From: Actinomycetes bacterium
GTDB taxonomy: Bacteria; Actinomycetota; Actinomycetes; Actinomycetales; Demequinaceae
Reading direction: 5' to 3'
Assembly (NCBI GenBank): GCA_023432235.1
Contig: JAEYUX010000008.1
Location: forward strand, 1-59,877
DNA: 59,877 nt
Below the pieces are notes generated by a model. That model did no database searches. It saw only the letters and a program-made list of their open reading frames with translations, and had not been told where the DNA came from. How positions within the stretch are numbered: position 1 is the stretch's first letter; each line of letters begins with the position of its first letter. Positions 19,600 to 28,277 of the stretch are shown one piece after another. A program made the position numbers and the translations under genes.

Positions 19600-20262
19600 A
19601 TGACTTCGACTTCCAATGCCCAGCGCGCCGTCACGGCGTTGCTCGGTACGAAGCTGGGCATGACGCAGGTGTGGGACGACCAGGGGCGCGTTGTGCCCGT
19701 GACGGTCATCCAGGTAGACACCAACGTTGTGACCCAGGTGCGCAACGCCGAGACTGACGGCTATGACGCTGTTCAGCTCGCGTTCGGGGCAATTGATCCC
19801 CGCCGCGTCACCCAGCCGCTGCGCGGCCACTTTGACAAGGCCGGCGTGACGCCGCGCCGCCACGTCGCCGAAATCCGTACCTCGAACGCGAGCGACTTCT
19901 CGCTCGGCCAAGAGATCGCGGCTGACGTGTTTGAGGTGGGTCAGCTGGTCGACGTGACCGGCACGACCAAGGGCAAGGGAACCGCTGGTGTCATGAAGCG
20001 CCACGGCTTCAAGGGTGTCGGCGCCTCACACGGTGCCCACCGCAACCACCGCAAGCCCGGCTCCATCGGTGGCGCGTCCACGCCTTCGCGCGTGTTCCGC
20101 GGCCTCAAGATGGCCGGCCGCATGGGTAACGAGCGCAAGACCGTTCAGAACCTGCGCATCGAGTCGGTGGATCTCGAGAAGGGCTACATCCTCGTGAAGG
20201 GTGCAGTCCCCGGCAACAAGGGCGGTGTCGTCTTGATCCGCTCCGCTGTGAAGGGTGCGTGA
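19600..20262 (+). CDS. rplC: 50S ribosomal protein L3
   Basis: This 220-residue early assembly protein near the peptidyl-transferase centre contains LLGTKLGMTQVWDDQGRVVP, the extended loop with KGVGASHGAHRNHRKPGSIG and the C-terminal GAVPGNKGGVVLIR. ATG after GAGAAGGACCC. Ends overlapping the region of the rplD start. Confidence 0.98.
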   Translation: MTSTSNAQRAVTALLGTKLGMTQVWDDQGRVVPVTVIQVDTNVVTQVRNAETDGYDAVQLAFGAIDPRRVTQPLRGHFDKAGVTPRRHVAEIRTSNASDFSLGQEIAADVFEVGQLVDVTGTTKGKGTAGVMKRHGFKGVGASHGAHRNHRKPGSIGGASTPSRVFRGLKMAGRMGNERKTVQNLRIESVDLEKGYILVKGAVPGNKGGVVLIRSAVKGA

Positions 20263-20267
20263 CAACC

Positions 20268-20966
20268 ATGGCTGACACGCTGACTGTTGACGTCGTCGAC
20301 GCGAAGGGAAAGAAGGCCGGTACGGCCGAACTTCCCGGTGACGTGTTCGATGTCGTGACGAACGTTCCGCTGATCCACCAGGTCGTGGTGGCGCAGCGCG
20401 CCGCCGCTCGCCAGGGCACGCACGCAACGAAGACGCGTGCGATGGTCTCCGGTGGTGGACGTAAGCCTTACAAGCAAAAGGGCACCGGCCGCGCTCGCCA
20501 GGGATCGACGCGTGCACCCCAGTTCACTGGTGGTGGCGTCGTTCACGGCCCGCAGCCGCGCGACTACTCGCAGCGCACACCCAAGAAGATGAAGGCCGCC
20601 GCTCTCCGTGGCGCCTTGTCCGACCGGGCTCGCGCAGGCCGCGTCCACGTCGTCAAGGGCCTTGTCGAAGGTGACGCGCCGTCGACCAAGACCGCTCTTG
20701 CCACGTTGGCAGGCATCACCAATGGCCGTTCGGCCCTCGTGGTGCTCACTCGTAACGACGAGCTCGCATGGAAGTCGCTGCGCAACGCGGCGTGGGTCCA
20801 CCTGCTCGCCGTTGACCAGCTCAACACGTACGACGTTCTTGTGAACGACGACGTGGTGTTCACCGCGGACGCTCTCGAAGCGTTCCTCGCAGGCCCCGCC
20901 AAGGGTGCCTCGGCCAAGGCCGTCGCAACCGAGTCCGAGGCTGCTGCCGAGGCGGAGGAGAACTGA
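20268..20966 (+). CDS. rplD: 50S ribosomal protein L4
   Basis: This 232-residue protein lines the exit tunnel and in some bacteria represses the S10 operon. The tunnel loop contains KPYKQKGTGRARQGSTRAPQ, and GPQPRDYSQRTPKKMK follows. I chose ATG 20268. A GTG at 20259 overlapping the rplC stop is an alternative that adds three residues. The last ~20 residues are an Ala/Glu-rich tail. Followed by rplW after 1 nt. Confidence 0.97.
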   Translation: MADTLTVDVVDAKGKKAGTAELPGDVFDVVTNVPLIHQVVVAQRAAARQGTHATKTRAMVSGGGRKPYKQKGTGRARQGSTRAPQFTGGGVVHGPQPRDYSQRTPKKMKAAALRGALSDRARAGRVHVVKGLVEGDAPSTKTALATLAGITNGRSALVVLTRNDELAWKSLRNAAWVHLLAVDQLNTYDVLVNDDVVFTADALEAFLAGPAKGASAKAVATESEAAAEAEEN

Positions 20967-20967
20967 C

Positions 20968-21270
20968 ATGACCATTGGCAAGGACCCCCGCGACATCATC
21001 ATCCGACCCGTTGTGTCGGAGAAGAGCTATGGGCTCATGGACGAGGGCAAGTACACCTTCGAGGTGGACCCCCGTTCCAACAAGACCGAGATCAAGATCG
21101 CCGTTGAGCAGATCTTTGGTGTGAAGGTCGAGTCCGTGAACACGATCAACCGCAAGGGCAAGGCGCGTCGCACGCGCTTTGGCATGGGCAAGCGCAAGGA
21201 CATCAAGCGCGCAATCGTCACCGTCGCCGGTGATGGCGTGATCGATGTCTTCAGCGGCCAGGCCAGCTGA
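20968..21270 (+). CDS. rplW: 50S ribosomal protein L23
   Basis: This 100-residue protein at the tunnel exit is the docking site for trigger factor and SRP. Typical elements are DIIIRPVVSEKSYGLMDEGKY and the NTINRKGKARRTRFG loop. ATG 20968 is 1 nt after the rplD stop. GGCGGAGGAG lies inside the end of rplD. Confidence 0.98.
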   Translation: MTIGKDPRDIIIRPVVSEKSYGLMDEGKYTFEVDPRSNKTEIKIAVEQIFGVKVESVNTINRKGKARRTRFGMGKRKDIKRAIVTVAGDGVIDVFSGQAS

Positions 21271-21286
21271 GTAAGGGACAGGAACA

Positions 21287-22126
21287 ATGGCTATTCGCAA
21301 GTACAAGCCGACGACGCCGGGCCGCCGTGGCTCGTCCGTCGCCGACTTCGTCGAGGTGACCCGTTCGGAGCCCGAGAAGTCGCTGGTTCGTCCGCTGAGC
21401 AAGAAGGGCGGCCGTAACAACACGGGCCGTATCACTACCCGTCACAAGGGTGGTGGCCACAAGCGTGCTTACCGCGTCATCGACTTCCGTCGTAACGACA
21501 AGGACGGCGTGCCCGCCACCGTTGCTCACATCGAGTACGACCCCAACCGCACCGCGCGCATCGCGCTCCTGCACTACGCCGATGGCGAGAAGCGCTACAT
21601 CGTGGCGCCCGACCGCTTGAAGCAGGGTGACGTCGTTGAGTCGGGCTCGGCTGCTGACATCAAGCCCGGCAACAACCTGCCGTTGCGCAACATCCCCACG
21701 GGTACCGTTGTGCACGCGATTGAGCTTCGCCCCGGTGGCGGTGCCAAGATCGCGCGTTCGGCTGGTGCCTCCGTTCAGCTCGTCGCCAAGGACGGCCCCT
21801 ACGCCCAGCTGCGTATGCCGTCTGGTGAAATCCGCAACGTCGATGCGCGCTGCCGCGCGACCATCGGTGAGGTGGGCAACGCCGAGCAGTCGAACATCAA
21901 CTGGGGTAAGGCCGGCCGTATGCGCTGGAAGGGCAAGCGCCCCACCGTGCGTGGTGTTGTGATGAACCCGGTTGACCACCCCCACGGTGGTGGTGAAGGC
22001 AAGACCTCGGGTGGTCGTCACCCGGTCAGCCCCTGGGGTAAGCCGGAAGGCCGTACCCGTAAGGCCAACAAGGAAAGCGACAAGCTCATCGTGCGTCGCC
22101 GTCGTTCTGGCAAGAACAAGCGATAA
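21287..22126 (+). CDS. rplB: 50S ribosomal protein L2
   Basis: This 279-residue peptidyl-transferase-centre protein has MAIRKYKPTTPGRR at the start and the conserved GVVMNPVDHPHGGGEGKTSG loop, whose His is essential in the family. It ends LIVRRRRSGKNKR. ATG after AAGGGACAGG. Confidence 0.99.
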   Translation: MAIRKYKPTTPGRRGSSVADFVEVTRSEPEKSLVRPLSKKGGRNNTGRITTRHKGGGHKRAYRVIDFRRNDKDGVPATVAHIEYDPNRTARIALLHYADGEKRYIVAPDRLKQGDVVESGSAADIKPGNNLPLRNIPTGTVVHAIELRPGGGAKIARSAGASVQLVAKDGPYAQLRMPSGEIRNVDARCRATIGEVGNAEQSNINWGKAGRMRWKGKRPTVRGVVMNPVDHPHGGGEGKTSGGRHPVSPWGKPEGRTRKANKESDKLIVRRRRSGKNKR

Positions 22127-22138
22127 GGAGCCTGAGAG

Positions 22139-22417
22139 ATGCCTCGTAGCCTCAAGAAGGGCCCCTTCGTTGACGGCCACCTTCAGAAGAAGGTGGACTC
22201 CCAGAACGAAGCGGGTACCAAGAACGTCATCAAGACCTGGTCGCGCCGTAGCGTGATCACGCCCGATTTCCTGGGCCACACCTTTGCGGTGCACGATGGC
22301 CGCAAGCACGTCCCGGTGTTCGTCACCGAGTCGATGGTGGGCCACAAGCTCGGAGAGTTCGCACCCACGCGCACGTTCCGCAGCCACGTCAAGGACGACC
22401 GAAAGGGCCGCCGCTAA
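22139..22417 (+). CDS. rpsS: 30S ribosomal protein S19
   Basis: This 92-residue head protein (MPRSLKKGPFVDGHLQKKV, then RRSVITPDFLGHTFAVHDGR) binds with S13 near the A-site finger. ATG after AAGGAGCCTGAG. S10 operon. Confidence 0.98.
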   Translation: MPRSLKKGPFVDGHLQKKVDSQNEAGTKNVIKTWSRRSVITPDFLGHTFAVHDGRKHVPVFVTESMVGHKLGEFAPTRTFRSHVKDDRKGRR

Positions 22418-22445
22418 GGCGCGCCCTGCATAAGGAGTACACAAC

Positions 22446-22811
22446 ATGGAAGCCAAGGCGCAGACGCGGTACCTCCGCGTGACCGCCCAGAAGGCACGCC
22501 GCGTGGTGAACCTGGTGCGCGGTCAGAACGCGGTTGAGGCCGCTGCCTCGCTCAAGTTCCAGCCGCAGGCGGTCGCCGCCGACGTGCGCAAGCTGATCGA
22601 GTCGGCAATCGCTAACGCCCGCGTGAAGGCCGATGCCGCTGGTGAACGCTTTGACGAGCGCGAACTGGTCATCACCTCGATCACCGTCGACGAAGGCCCC
22701 ACGATGAAGCGGATCCGTCCGCGCGCACAGGGCCGTGCCAACCGAATCAACAAGCGCACCAGCCACCTCAGCGTGACGGTCGCAACGCCTGTCAAGGAAG
22801 GGGCCAAGTAA
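22446..22811 (+). CDS. rplV: 50S ribosomal protein L22
   Basis: This 121-residue protein has a long beta-hairpin that narrows the exit tunnel and is a macrolide-resistance site. It contains RVTAQKARRVVNLVRGQ and the hairpin RIRPRAQGRANRINKRTSHL, with no obvious deletion. ATG after AAGGAGTAC. Its TAA overlaps the rpsC ATG. Confidence 0.98.
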   Translation: MEAKAQTRYLRVTAQKARRVVNLVRGQNAVEAAASLKFQPQAVAADVRKLIESAIANARVKADAAGERFDERELVITSITVDEGPTMKRIRPRAQGRANRINKRTSHLSVTVATPVKEGAK

Positions 22812-23623
22812 TGGGTCAGAAGGTCAACCCGCACGGCTACCGCCTGGGCATCACGACCGACCACCGTTCACGGTGGTTCGCCGACTCGACCAAGAAGGGC
22901 GAGCGCTACCGCGACTACGTGGACGAGGACGTCAAGATCCGTCGTCTCATGAAGCGCGACCTCGAGCGTGCAGGCGTGTCGAAGGTGGAGATCGAGCGCA
23001 CCCGTGAGCGTGTGCGTGTGGACCTCCACACGGCACGCCCCGGCATCGTGATCGGTCGTCGAGGCGCCGAAGCCGACAAGCTCCGTGCATCGCTCGAGAA
23101 GCTGACCGGCAAGCAGGTTCAGCTGAACATCCTCGAAGTGAAGAACGCCGAGATCGACGCTCAGCTTGTGGCTCAGGGCATTGCCGAGCAGCTCGCTTCG
23201 CGTGTCGCATTCCGTCGTGCCATGCGCAAGGGCATTCAGTCCGCGCTGCGTGCCGGAGCAAAGGGCATTCGTGTCCAGTGCTCGGGCCGTCTTGGTGGCG
23301 CCGAAATGTCGCGTTCGGAGTTCTACCGTGAGGGTCGCGTTCCGTTGCACACGTTGCGCGCCAACATCGACTTCGGTTTCTTTGAGGCCCGTACGACCTT
23401 CGGTCAGATCGGCGTCAAGGTATGGATCTACAAGGGCGACATGACGGAGAAGGAGTGGGCTGCTGAGCAGGCCAAGGCTCCTCGTCCGCAGCGTGGCCGT
23501 GGCGAGCGTGGCGGCGACCGTGGTGGGCGTGGCCCGCGTCGGGACGACGTTGCTCGTGGCCCCGAGGCTGCTGCCGCCCCTGCCGCTGAGGCCCCTGCGG
23601 CCGATGCTGGGAAGGAGAGCTAA
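22811..23623 (+). CDS. rpsC: 30S ribosomal protein S3 with C-terminal Arg/Gly then Ala/Pro tail
   Basis: This 270-residue mRNA-entry protein begins MGQKVNPHGYRLGI. It has the KH-domain segment ARPGIVIGRRGAEADKLR and the C-domain GIRVQCSGRLGGAEMSRSE. The conserved core ends near residue 215. The last ~50 residues are first Arg/Gly-rich (RPQRGRGERGGDRGGRGPRR) and then Ala/Pro/Glu-rich. Such tails are common in actinobacterial S3. Starts within the rplV stop. Confidence 0.98.
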   Translation: MGQKVNPHGYRLGITTDHRSRWFADSTKKGERYRDYVDEDVKIRRLMKRDLERAGVSKVEIERTRERVRVDLHTARPGIVIGRRGAEADKLRASLEKLTGKQVQLNILEVKNAEIDAQLVAQGIAEQLASRVAFRRAMRKGIQSALRAGAKGIRVQCSGRLGGAEMSRSEFYREGRVPLHTLRANIDFGFFEARTTFGQIGVKVWIYKGDMTEKEWAAEQAKAPRPQRGRGERGGDRGGRGPRRDDVARGPEAAAAPAAEAPAADAGKES

Positions 23624-23626
23624 GTC

Positions 23627-24046
23627 ATGCTGATTCCTCGTCGAGTGAAGTACCGCAAGCAGCACCACCCGGGTCGTTCCGGTATGGCGACTGGCGGTAC
23701 CGAGGTCACCTTTGGTGACTTTGGCATCCAGGCGCTCGAGCCTGCCTATGTGACGAACCGTCAGATTGAGGCTGCTCGTATCGCAATGACCCGTCACGTC
23801 AAGCGTGGTGGAAAGGTGTGGATCAACATCTACCCGGACCGTCCGCTGACCAAGAAGCCTGCCGAAGTCCGCATGGGCTCTGGTAAGGGTTCGCCCGAGT
23901 GGTGGGTTGCCAACGTCAAGCCGGGCCGTGTGCTCTTTGAGCTCGCCGGCGTCCCCGAGGAGCTTGCCCGCGAGGCCATGCGCCGCGCACAGCACAAGCT
24001 CCCCATGAAGACTCGCTTCATTACGCGTGAGGGTGGTGACATCTGA
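23627..24046 (+). CDS. rplP: 50S ribosomal protein L16
   Basis: This 139-residue protein contacts A-site tRNA. MLIPRRVKYRKQHHPGRSG and MGSGKGSPEWWVANVKPGR are typical, and the arginine that is hydroxylated in some bacteria lies in the latter. TGATG overlap with rpmC. Confidence 0.98.
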   Translation: MLIPRRVKYRKQHHPGRSGMATGGTEVTFGDFGIQALEPAYVTNRQIEAARIAMTRHVKRGGKVWINIYPDRPLTKKPAEVRMGSGKGSPEWWVANVKPGRVLFELAGVPEELAREAMRRAQHKLPMKTRFITREGGDI

Positions 24047-24285
24047 TGTCGATCGGTTCGAAGAACCTCATGCCGACCGAGTTGGACGCCATGGAGGACG
24101 AGCGCCTTGTTGAGGAGCTCAAGAAGGCCAAGGCCGAATTGTTCAACCTGCGGTTCCAGTCGGCCACTGGCCAGCTGGAGAACCACGGTCGTTTGAAGGC
24201 CGTCAAGCGCGATATCGCGCGGATCTACACGATCCTGCGCGAGCGTGAGCTCGGTATCCGCACGGCTCCCACCGCGAAGTCGTAG
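24046..24285 (+). CDS. rpmC: 50S ribosomal protein L29
   Basis: This 79-residue two-helix protein near the tunnel exit has LVEELKKAKAELFNLRFQSA then GRLKAVKRDIARIYTILRER. It is slightly longer than average owing to both ends. Overlaps the rplP stop by 1 nt. Confidence 0.97.
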   Translation: MSIGSKNLMPTELDAMEDERLVEELKKAKAELFNLRFQSATGQLENHGRLKAVKRDIARIYTILRERELGIRTAPTAKS

Positions 24286-24301
24286 GAAGAGGTAAGACAC
24301 T

Positions 24302-24586
24302 ATGTCGACTAAGCAGACCACGGACGCTGCTGAGCAGCGCCCGTACCGCAAGACCCGTCGCGGCTACGTCGTGTCCGACAAGATGGACAAGACCGTCACC
24401 GTTGAGGTCGAAGACCGCGTGAAGCACGCCCTGTACGGGAAGGTCATGCGCCGCTCGTCCAAGGTCAAGGCCCACGACGAGTCCAACAGCGCCGGTATCG
24501 GCGACCTCGTGCTCATCATGGAGACCCGCCCGCTGTCAGCGTCCAAGCGCTGGCGCCTGGTGGAGATCCTCGAGAAGGCCAAGTAA
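24302..24586 (+). CDS. rpsQ: 30S ribosomal protein S17
   Basis: This 94-residue OB-fold protein has a variable ~18-residue N-terminus, then RKTRRGYVVSDKMDKTVTVE and KVKAHDESNSAGIGDLVLIM. ATG after AGAGGTAAGACACT. Confidence 0.97.
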   Translation: MSTKQTTDAAEQRPYRKTRRGYVVSDKMDKTVTVEVEDRVKHALYGKVMRRSSKVKAHDESNSAGIGDLVLIMETRPLSASKRWRLVEILEKAK

Positions 24587-24647
24587 CCGTTCGTTCGACC
24601 AGGCTCGCGGAACTACGCCGCGAGAACCAGACGACAGGAGAGAAGAA

Positions 24648-25019
24648 ATGATTCAGCAGGAGTCGCGACTGCGCGTCGCCGACAACACGGGTGCCAAGGA
24701 GTTGCTGTGCATCCGTGTACTCGGCGGATCGCATCGTCGCTACGCCGGCATTGGTGACGTCATTGTCGCCACGGTGAAGGACGCCATCCCTGGCGGCAAC
24801 GTCAAGAAGGGCGATGTCGTCAAGGCGGTTGTCGTCCGCACCGTCAAGGAGACCCGTCGTCAGGACGGTTCGTACATCAAGTTCGACGAGAACGCTGCGG
24901 TGATTCTCAAGGGCAAGGAGACGGACCCCCGCGGTACCCGCATCTTCGGTCCTGTCGGGCGTGAACTGCGTGACCGACGCTTCATGAAGATCGTGTCGTT
25001 GGCTCCGGAGGTGATCTGA
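24648..25019 (+). CDS. rplN: 50S ribosomal protein L14
   Basis: This 123-residue protein at the subunit interface begins MIQQESRLRVADNTGAKEL and ends RFMKIVSLAPEVI. It is the binding site for the silencing factor RsfS in other bacteria. ATG after AGGAGAGAAGAA. The 61-nt gap before it shows no terminator. Confidence 0.98.
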   Translation: MIQQESRLRVADNTGAKELLCIRVLGGSHRRYAGIGDVIVATVKDAIPGGNVKKGDVVKAVVVRTVKETRRQDGSYIKFDENAAVILKGKETDPRGTRIFGPVGRELRDRRFMKIVSLAPEVI

Positions 25020-25021
25020 TC

Positions 25022-25363
25022 ATGGCGAAGATCAAGAAGGGCGACCTCGTTGTCGTCATCGCCGGACGTGACCGTGGCCAGCAGGGCCGCGTGCTCGAGG
25101 TCCTCAAGGACAGCGACCGCGTGGTTGTCGAAGGCGTGCAGCGCATCCAGCGACACATCAAGCCGGGAACGCGTCGCGACAACATGGAGGGTGGCATCGT
25201 CACCGTCGAGGCGCCGCTTCACATCTCGAACGTGATGCTTGTTGACCCGGAGACCAAGAAGGGCACCCGTGTGGGCTTCCGCACGGAGCAGGTCGAGCAG
25301 GACGGCCGTACGCGCACCAAGCGTGTTCGTATTGCTAAGCGCTCGGGTAAGGACATCGACTGA
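25022..25363 (+). CDS. rplX: 50S ribosomal protein L24
   Basis: This 113-residue assembly initiator has the KOW-like N-terminus KIKKGDLVVVIAGRDRGQQG and then IQRHIKPG. Overlaps the rplE start by one base (TGATG). Confidence 0.98.
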   Translation: MAKIKKGDLVVVIAGRDRGQQGRVLEVLKDSDRVVVEGVQRIQRHIKPGTRRDNMEGGIVTVEAPLHISNVMLVDPETKKGTRVGFRTEQVEQDGRTRTKRVRIAKRSGKDID

Positions 25364-25923
25364 TGGCGACCGAAACGACTACGCCGCGCCTGAAGACCAC
25401 GTACCGCGAAGAGATCGTCGCGCGTCTGCATGAAGAGTTCGGCTACGCCAACATCATGCAGGTGCCCGGCCTCGTCAAGGTCGTTGTCAACATGGGTGTG
25501 GGAGAGGCCGCGAAGGACTCGAAGCTCATTGAGGGCGCCATCCGCGACCTCACCGCGATCACGGGCCAGAAGCCGCAGGTCACCAAGGCCAAGAAGTCGA
25601 TCGCGCAGTTCAAGCTGCGCGAGGGCCAGGCGATTGGCGCTCACGTCACGCTGCGTGGCGACCGGATGTGGGAGTTCCTCGACCGTTTGCTGTCGACGGC
25701 TCTTCCCCGTATCCGTGACTTCCGTGGGCTGAGCCCCAAGCAGTTCGACGGTCGCGGCAACTACACGTTCGGCCTCACGGAGCAGTCGATGTTCCACGAG
25801 ATCGACCAGGACAAGATCGACCGCGTGCGCGGCATGGACATCACCATCGTCACGTCCGCCACCAACGACGACGAGGGTCGCTCGCTGCTGACGCAGCTGG
25901 GCTTCCCCTTCAAGGAGAAGTAG
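25363..25923 (+). CDS. rplE: 50S ribosomal protein L5
   Basis: This 186-residue 5S rRNA-binding protein contains VVVNMGVGEAAKDSK, TGQKPQVTKAKKSIAQFKLR and RDFRGLSPKQFDGRGNY. ATG within the rplX stop. Confidence 0.98.
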   Translation: MATETTTPRLKTTYREEIVARLHEEFGYANIMQVPGLVKVVVNMGVGEAAKDSKLIEGAIRDLTAITGQKPQVTKAKKSIAQFKLREGQAIGAHVTLRGDRMWEFLDRLLSTALPRIRDFRGLSPKQFDGRGNYTFGLTEQSMFHEIDQDKIDRVRGMDITIVTSATNDDEGRSLLTQLGFPFKEK

Positions 25924-25925
25924 CC

Positions 25926-26111
25926 ATGGCGAAGACCGCCCTGAAGGTGAAGGCGTCCCGCAAGCCGAAGTTCCCGGTGCGCGCATACACCCGGTGCCAG
26001 CGGTGTGGACGTCCGCACTCCGTGTACCGCAAGTTCGGCCTGTGCCGCGTGTGCTTCCGTGAAATGGCGCACCGCGGCGAGCTCCCGGGCATCACCAAGA
26101 GCAGCTGGTAA
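25926..26111 (+). CDS. rpsN: 30S ribosomal protein S14, zinc-binding type Z
   Basis: This 61-residue short S14 carries the two zinc-binding CxxC pairs (CQRCGRPHSVYRKFGLCRVC), so it is the C+ form. Actinobacteria often keep a second zinc-free S14 elsewhere for zinc limitation. None is in this window. ATG 2 nt after rplE. Confidence 0.98.
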   Translation: MAKTALKVKASRKPKFPVRAYTRCQRCGRPHSVYRKFGLCRVCFREMAHRGELPGITKSSW

Positions 26112-26171
26112 ACAACTACGCCACAGGTCCGCTCTCGAGCGGAAACCACGGCGAGGAAGAGTGACTCACTC

Positions 26172-26570
26172 ATGACAATGACCGACCCGATCGCAGACAT
26201 GCTGACGCGTCTGCGCAACGCGAACGCGGCGTACCACGAGCAGGTCTCGATGCCGCACTCCAAGATCAAGGCGAACATCGCCAAGATTCTGGAAGAACAG
26301 GGCTACATCGTCGGCTCGTCCACCGCGGACGCCGAGGTGGGCAAGACCCTGACGCTGACGCTCAAGTACGGCCCCAACCGTGAGCGCGCCCTTGCTGGCG
26401 TGCGTCGCGTGTCCAAGCCGGGCCTGCGTGTGTACGCAAAGGCGAACAACCTGCCCAAGGTCCTCGGTGGCCTGGGTGTGGCAATTCTGTCCACCTCCTC
26501 GGGTCTGTTGACCGACCGTGAGGCTGAAAAGAAGGGCGTGGGCGGCGAAGTCGTCGCCTGGGTCTGGTAA
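26172..26570 (+). CDS. rpsH: 30S ribosomal protein S8
   Basis: This 132-residue 16S-binding protein is the classical repressor of the spc operon in enterobacteria. MTMTDPIADMLTRLRNAN and the C-terminal STSSGLLTDREAEKKGVGGE are diagnostic. ATG after GAGGAAGAGTG. Confidence 0.98.
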   Translation: MTMTDPIADMLTRLRNANAAYHEQVSMPHSKIKANIAKILEEQGYIVGSSTADAEVGKTLTLTLKYGPNRERALAGVRRVSKPGLRVYAKANNLPKVLGGLGVAILSTSSGLLTDREAEKKGVGGEVVAWVW

Positions 26571-26592
26571 CCGGGAAAGGAGAGCACTGACA

Positions 26593-27132
26593 ATGTCACG
26601 CATTGGTAAGTACCCCGTTCCGGTTCCCTCCGGAGTGGACGTGAAGATTGACGGCTCCGACGTGACGGTCAAGGGCCCCAAGGGCACCTTGTCTCTCACG
26701 GTCAAGGAACCGATCATCGTGGAGCAGGTGGACGGCGAGATCGCCGTTAACCGTCCGAACGACGAGCGCCTTAGCAAGTCGTTGCACGGCCTGACGCGCA
26801 CCCTGATCGCCAACATGGTGACCGGTGTGACCGATGGCTACGAGAAGAAGCTCGAGATTGTCGGTACGGGTTACCGTGTCGCGCTCAAGGGCTCGTCGCT
26901 CGAGTTTGCACTCGGCTTCTCGCACCCCGTTGTGGTCGACGCCCCGCAGGGCATCACCTTTGCAGTTGAGTCACCCACCAAGTTCTCGGTGTCTGGCATC
27001 GACAAGCAACTCGTGGGCGAGACTGCCGCCAACATTCGCAAGATCCGTAAGCCTGAGCCGTACAAGGGCAAGGGTGTCCGCTACGCCGGCGAGCAGGTTC
27101 GCCGCAAGGCCGGAAAGGCGGGGAAGAAGTAA
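26593..27132 (+). CDS. rplF: 50S ribosomal protein L6
   Basis: This 179-residue protein at the base of the stalk begins MSRIGKYPVPVPSGV and ends with PEPYKGKGVRYAGEQVRRKAGK. ATG 26593 is the family start, after GGGAAAGGAGAG. An earlier in-frame start inside rpsH is rejected. TAATG overlap with rplR. Confidence 0.98.
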   Translation: MSRIGKYPVPVPSGVDVKIDGSDVTVKGPKGTLSLTVKEPIIVEQVDGEIAVNRPNDERLSKSLHGLTRTLIANMVTGVTDGYEKKLEIVGTGYRVALKGSSLEFALGFSHPVVVDAPQGITFAVESPTKFSVSGIDKQLVGETAANIRKIRKPEPYKGKGVRYAGEQVRRKAGKAGKK

Positions 27133-27503
27133 TGGGTATCACGATCAAGGGCAAGGGAACTGGCATTGCGCGCAAGCGCCGTCACTTCCGTTTGCGCAAG
27201 AAGATCAGCGGCACGGCTGCACGCCCCCGCCTCGTGGTGACGCGTTCTGCGCGCCACATGGTGGCTCAGGTGGTAGACGACACGATCGGCAAGACCCTCG
27301 CGTCTGCATCGACCCTCGAGGCCGATGTGCGCGCACTCAAGGGCGACAAGACTGCCAAGGCCTCCAAGGTCGGTCAGCTCGTCGCTGAGCGGGCGAAGTC
27401 CGCGGGGATCGAAGCCGTTGTGTTTGACCGTGGCGGAAACAAGTACCACGGCCGCGTCGCGGCGGTGGCCGATGGCGCCCGAGAGGGTGGCCTGGCCCTG
27501 TAG
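27132..27503 (+). CDS. rplR: 50S ribosomal protein L18
   Basis: This 123-residue 5S rRNA partner has KRRHFRLRKKISGTAARPRL and the end VAAVADGAREGGLAL. Starts within the rplF stop. Confidence 0.98.
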   Translation: MGITIKGKGTGIARKRRHFRLRKKISGTAARPRLVVTRSARHMVAQVVDDTIGKTLASASTLEADVRALKGDKTAKASKVGQLVAERAKSAGIEAVVFDRGGNKYHGRVAAVADGAREGGLAL

Positions 27504-27528
27504 CCGGGACGAGGAGTGAAGGAAAGAC

Positions 27529-28095
27529 ATGGCTGAGAACAACTCGCGTCGTGGCGGTGGCCGCGGCGGTAACGAGCCCGAGAACAAGTTCATCGAGCGC
27601 GTCGTCACGATCAACCGCGTCTCCAAGGTCGTGAAGGGTGGTCGTCGCTTCAGCTTCACCGCCCTCGTTGTTGTGGGTGACGGCGAAGGCAACGTCGGCG
27701 TCGGCTACGGCAAGGCCAAGGAAGTGCCTGCGGCAATCTCCAAGGGTGTTGAGGAGGCGAAGCGTTCGTTCTTCCGCGTCCCCCGCATCCAGGCAACCAT
27801 CCCGCACGCAGTGCAGGGTGAGGCCGCTGCTGGTGTCGTGTTCTTGCGCCCCGCTGCTCCCGGTACCGGTGTGATCGCCGGTGGTCCGGTGCGTGCGGTG
27901 CTCGAGTGCGCTGGCATTCACGATGTGCTGTCCAAGTCGCTCGGTTCTTCGAACGCAATCAACATCGTCCACGCCACTGTGGATGCATTGAAGCGTCTTG
28001 AGATGCCGGAGGCAGTGGCTGCACGCCGTGGCAAGACCGTTGAAGAAGTGGCGCCTGCCATCCTGCTGCGCGCCCGTGCTGCGGGGGTGAAGTAA
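27529..28095 (+). CDS. rpsE: 30S ribosomal protein S5
   Basis: This 188-residue decoding-fidelity and mRNA-helicase-site protein has an Arg/Gly N-terminus (SRRGGGRGG), VTINRVSKVVKGGRRFSFTA and GYGKAKEVPAAISKGVEEAK. The residues altered in spectinomycin resistance lie in the VVKGGRR loop, which is intact. ATG after AAGGAAAGAC. TAATG overlap with rpmD. Confidence 0.98.
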   Translation: MAENNSRRGGGRGGNEPENKFIERVVTINRVSKVVKGGRRFSFTALVVVGDGEGNVGVGYGKAKEVPAAISKGVEEAKRSFFRVPRIQATIPHAVQGEAAAGVVFLRPAAPGTGVIAGGPVRAVLECAGIHDVLSKSLGSSNAINIVHATVDALKRLEMPEAVAARRGKTVEEVAPAILLRARAAGVK

Positions 28096-28277
28096 TGCCT
28101 CGTCTCAAGGTGACGCAGAAGCGTTCTGAGATTGGTACCAAGCCTCAGCACCGCGAGACGTTGCGCTCGCTGGGTCTGAAGCGCATTGGCGACATTGTGG
28201 TGAAGGAGGACCGCCCGGAGATCCGTGGCATGGTCCGCGCCGTGAGCCACCTAGTGACTGTGGAGGAGGTTGACTAA
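28095..28277 (+). CDS. rpmD: 50S ribosomal protein L30
   Basis: This 60-residue protein has KVTQKRSEIGTKPQHRETLR then LKRIGDIVVKEDRPEIRGM. Coupled to rpsE and to rplO by one-base overlaps at both ends. Confidence 0.97.
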   Translation: MPRLKVTQKRSEIGTKPQHRETLRSLGLKRIGDIVVKEDRPEIRGMVRAVSHLVTVEEVD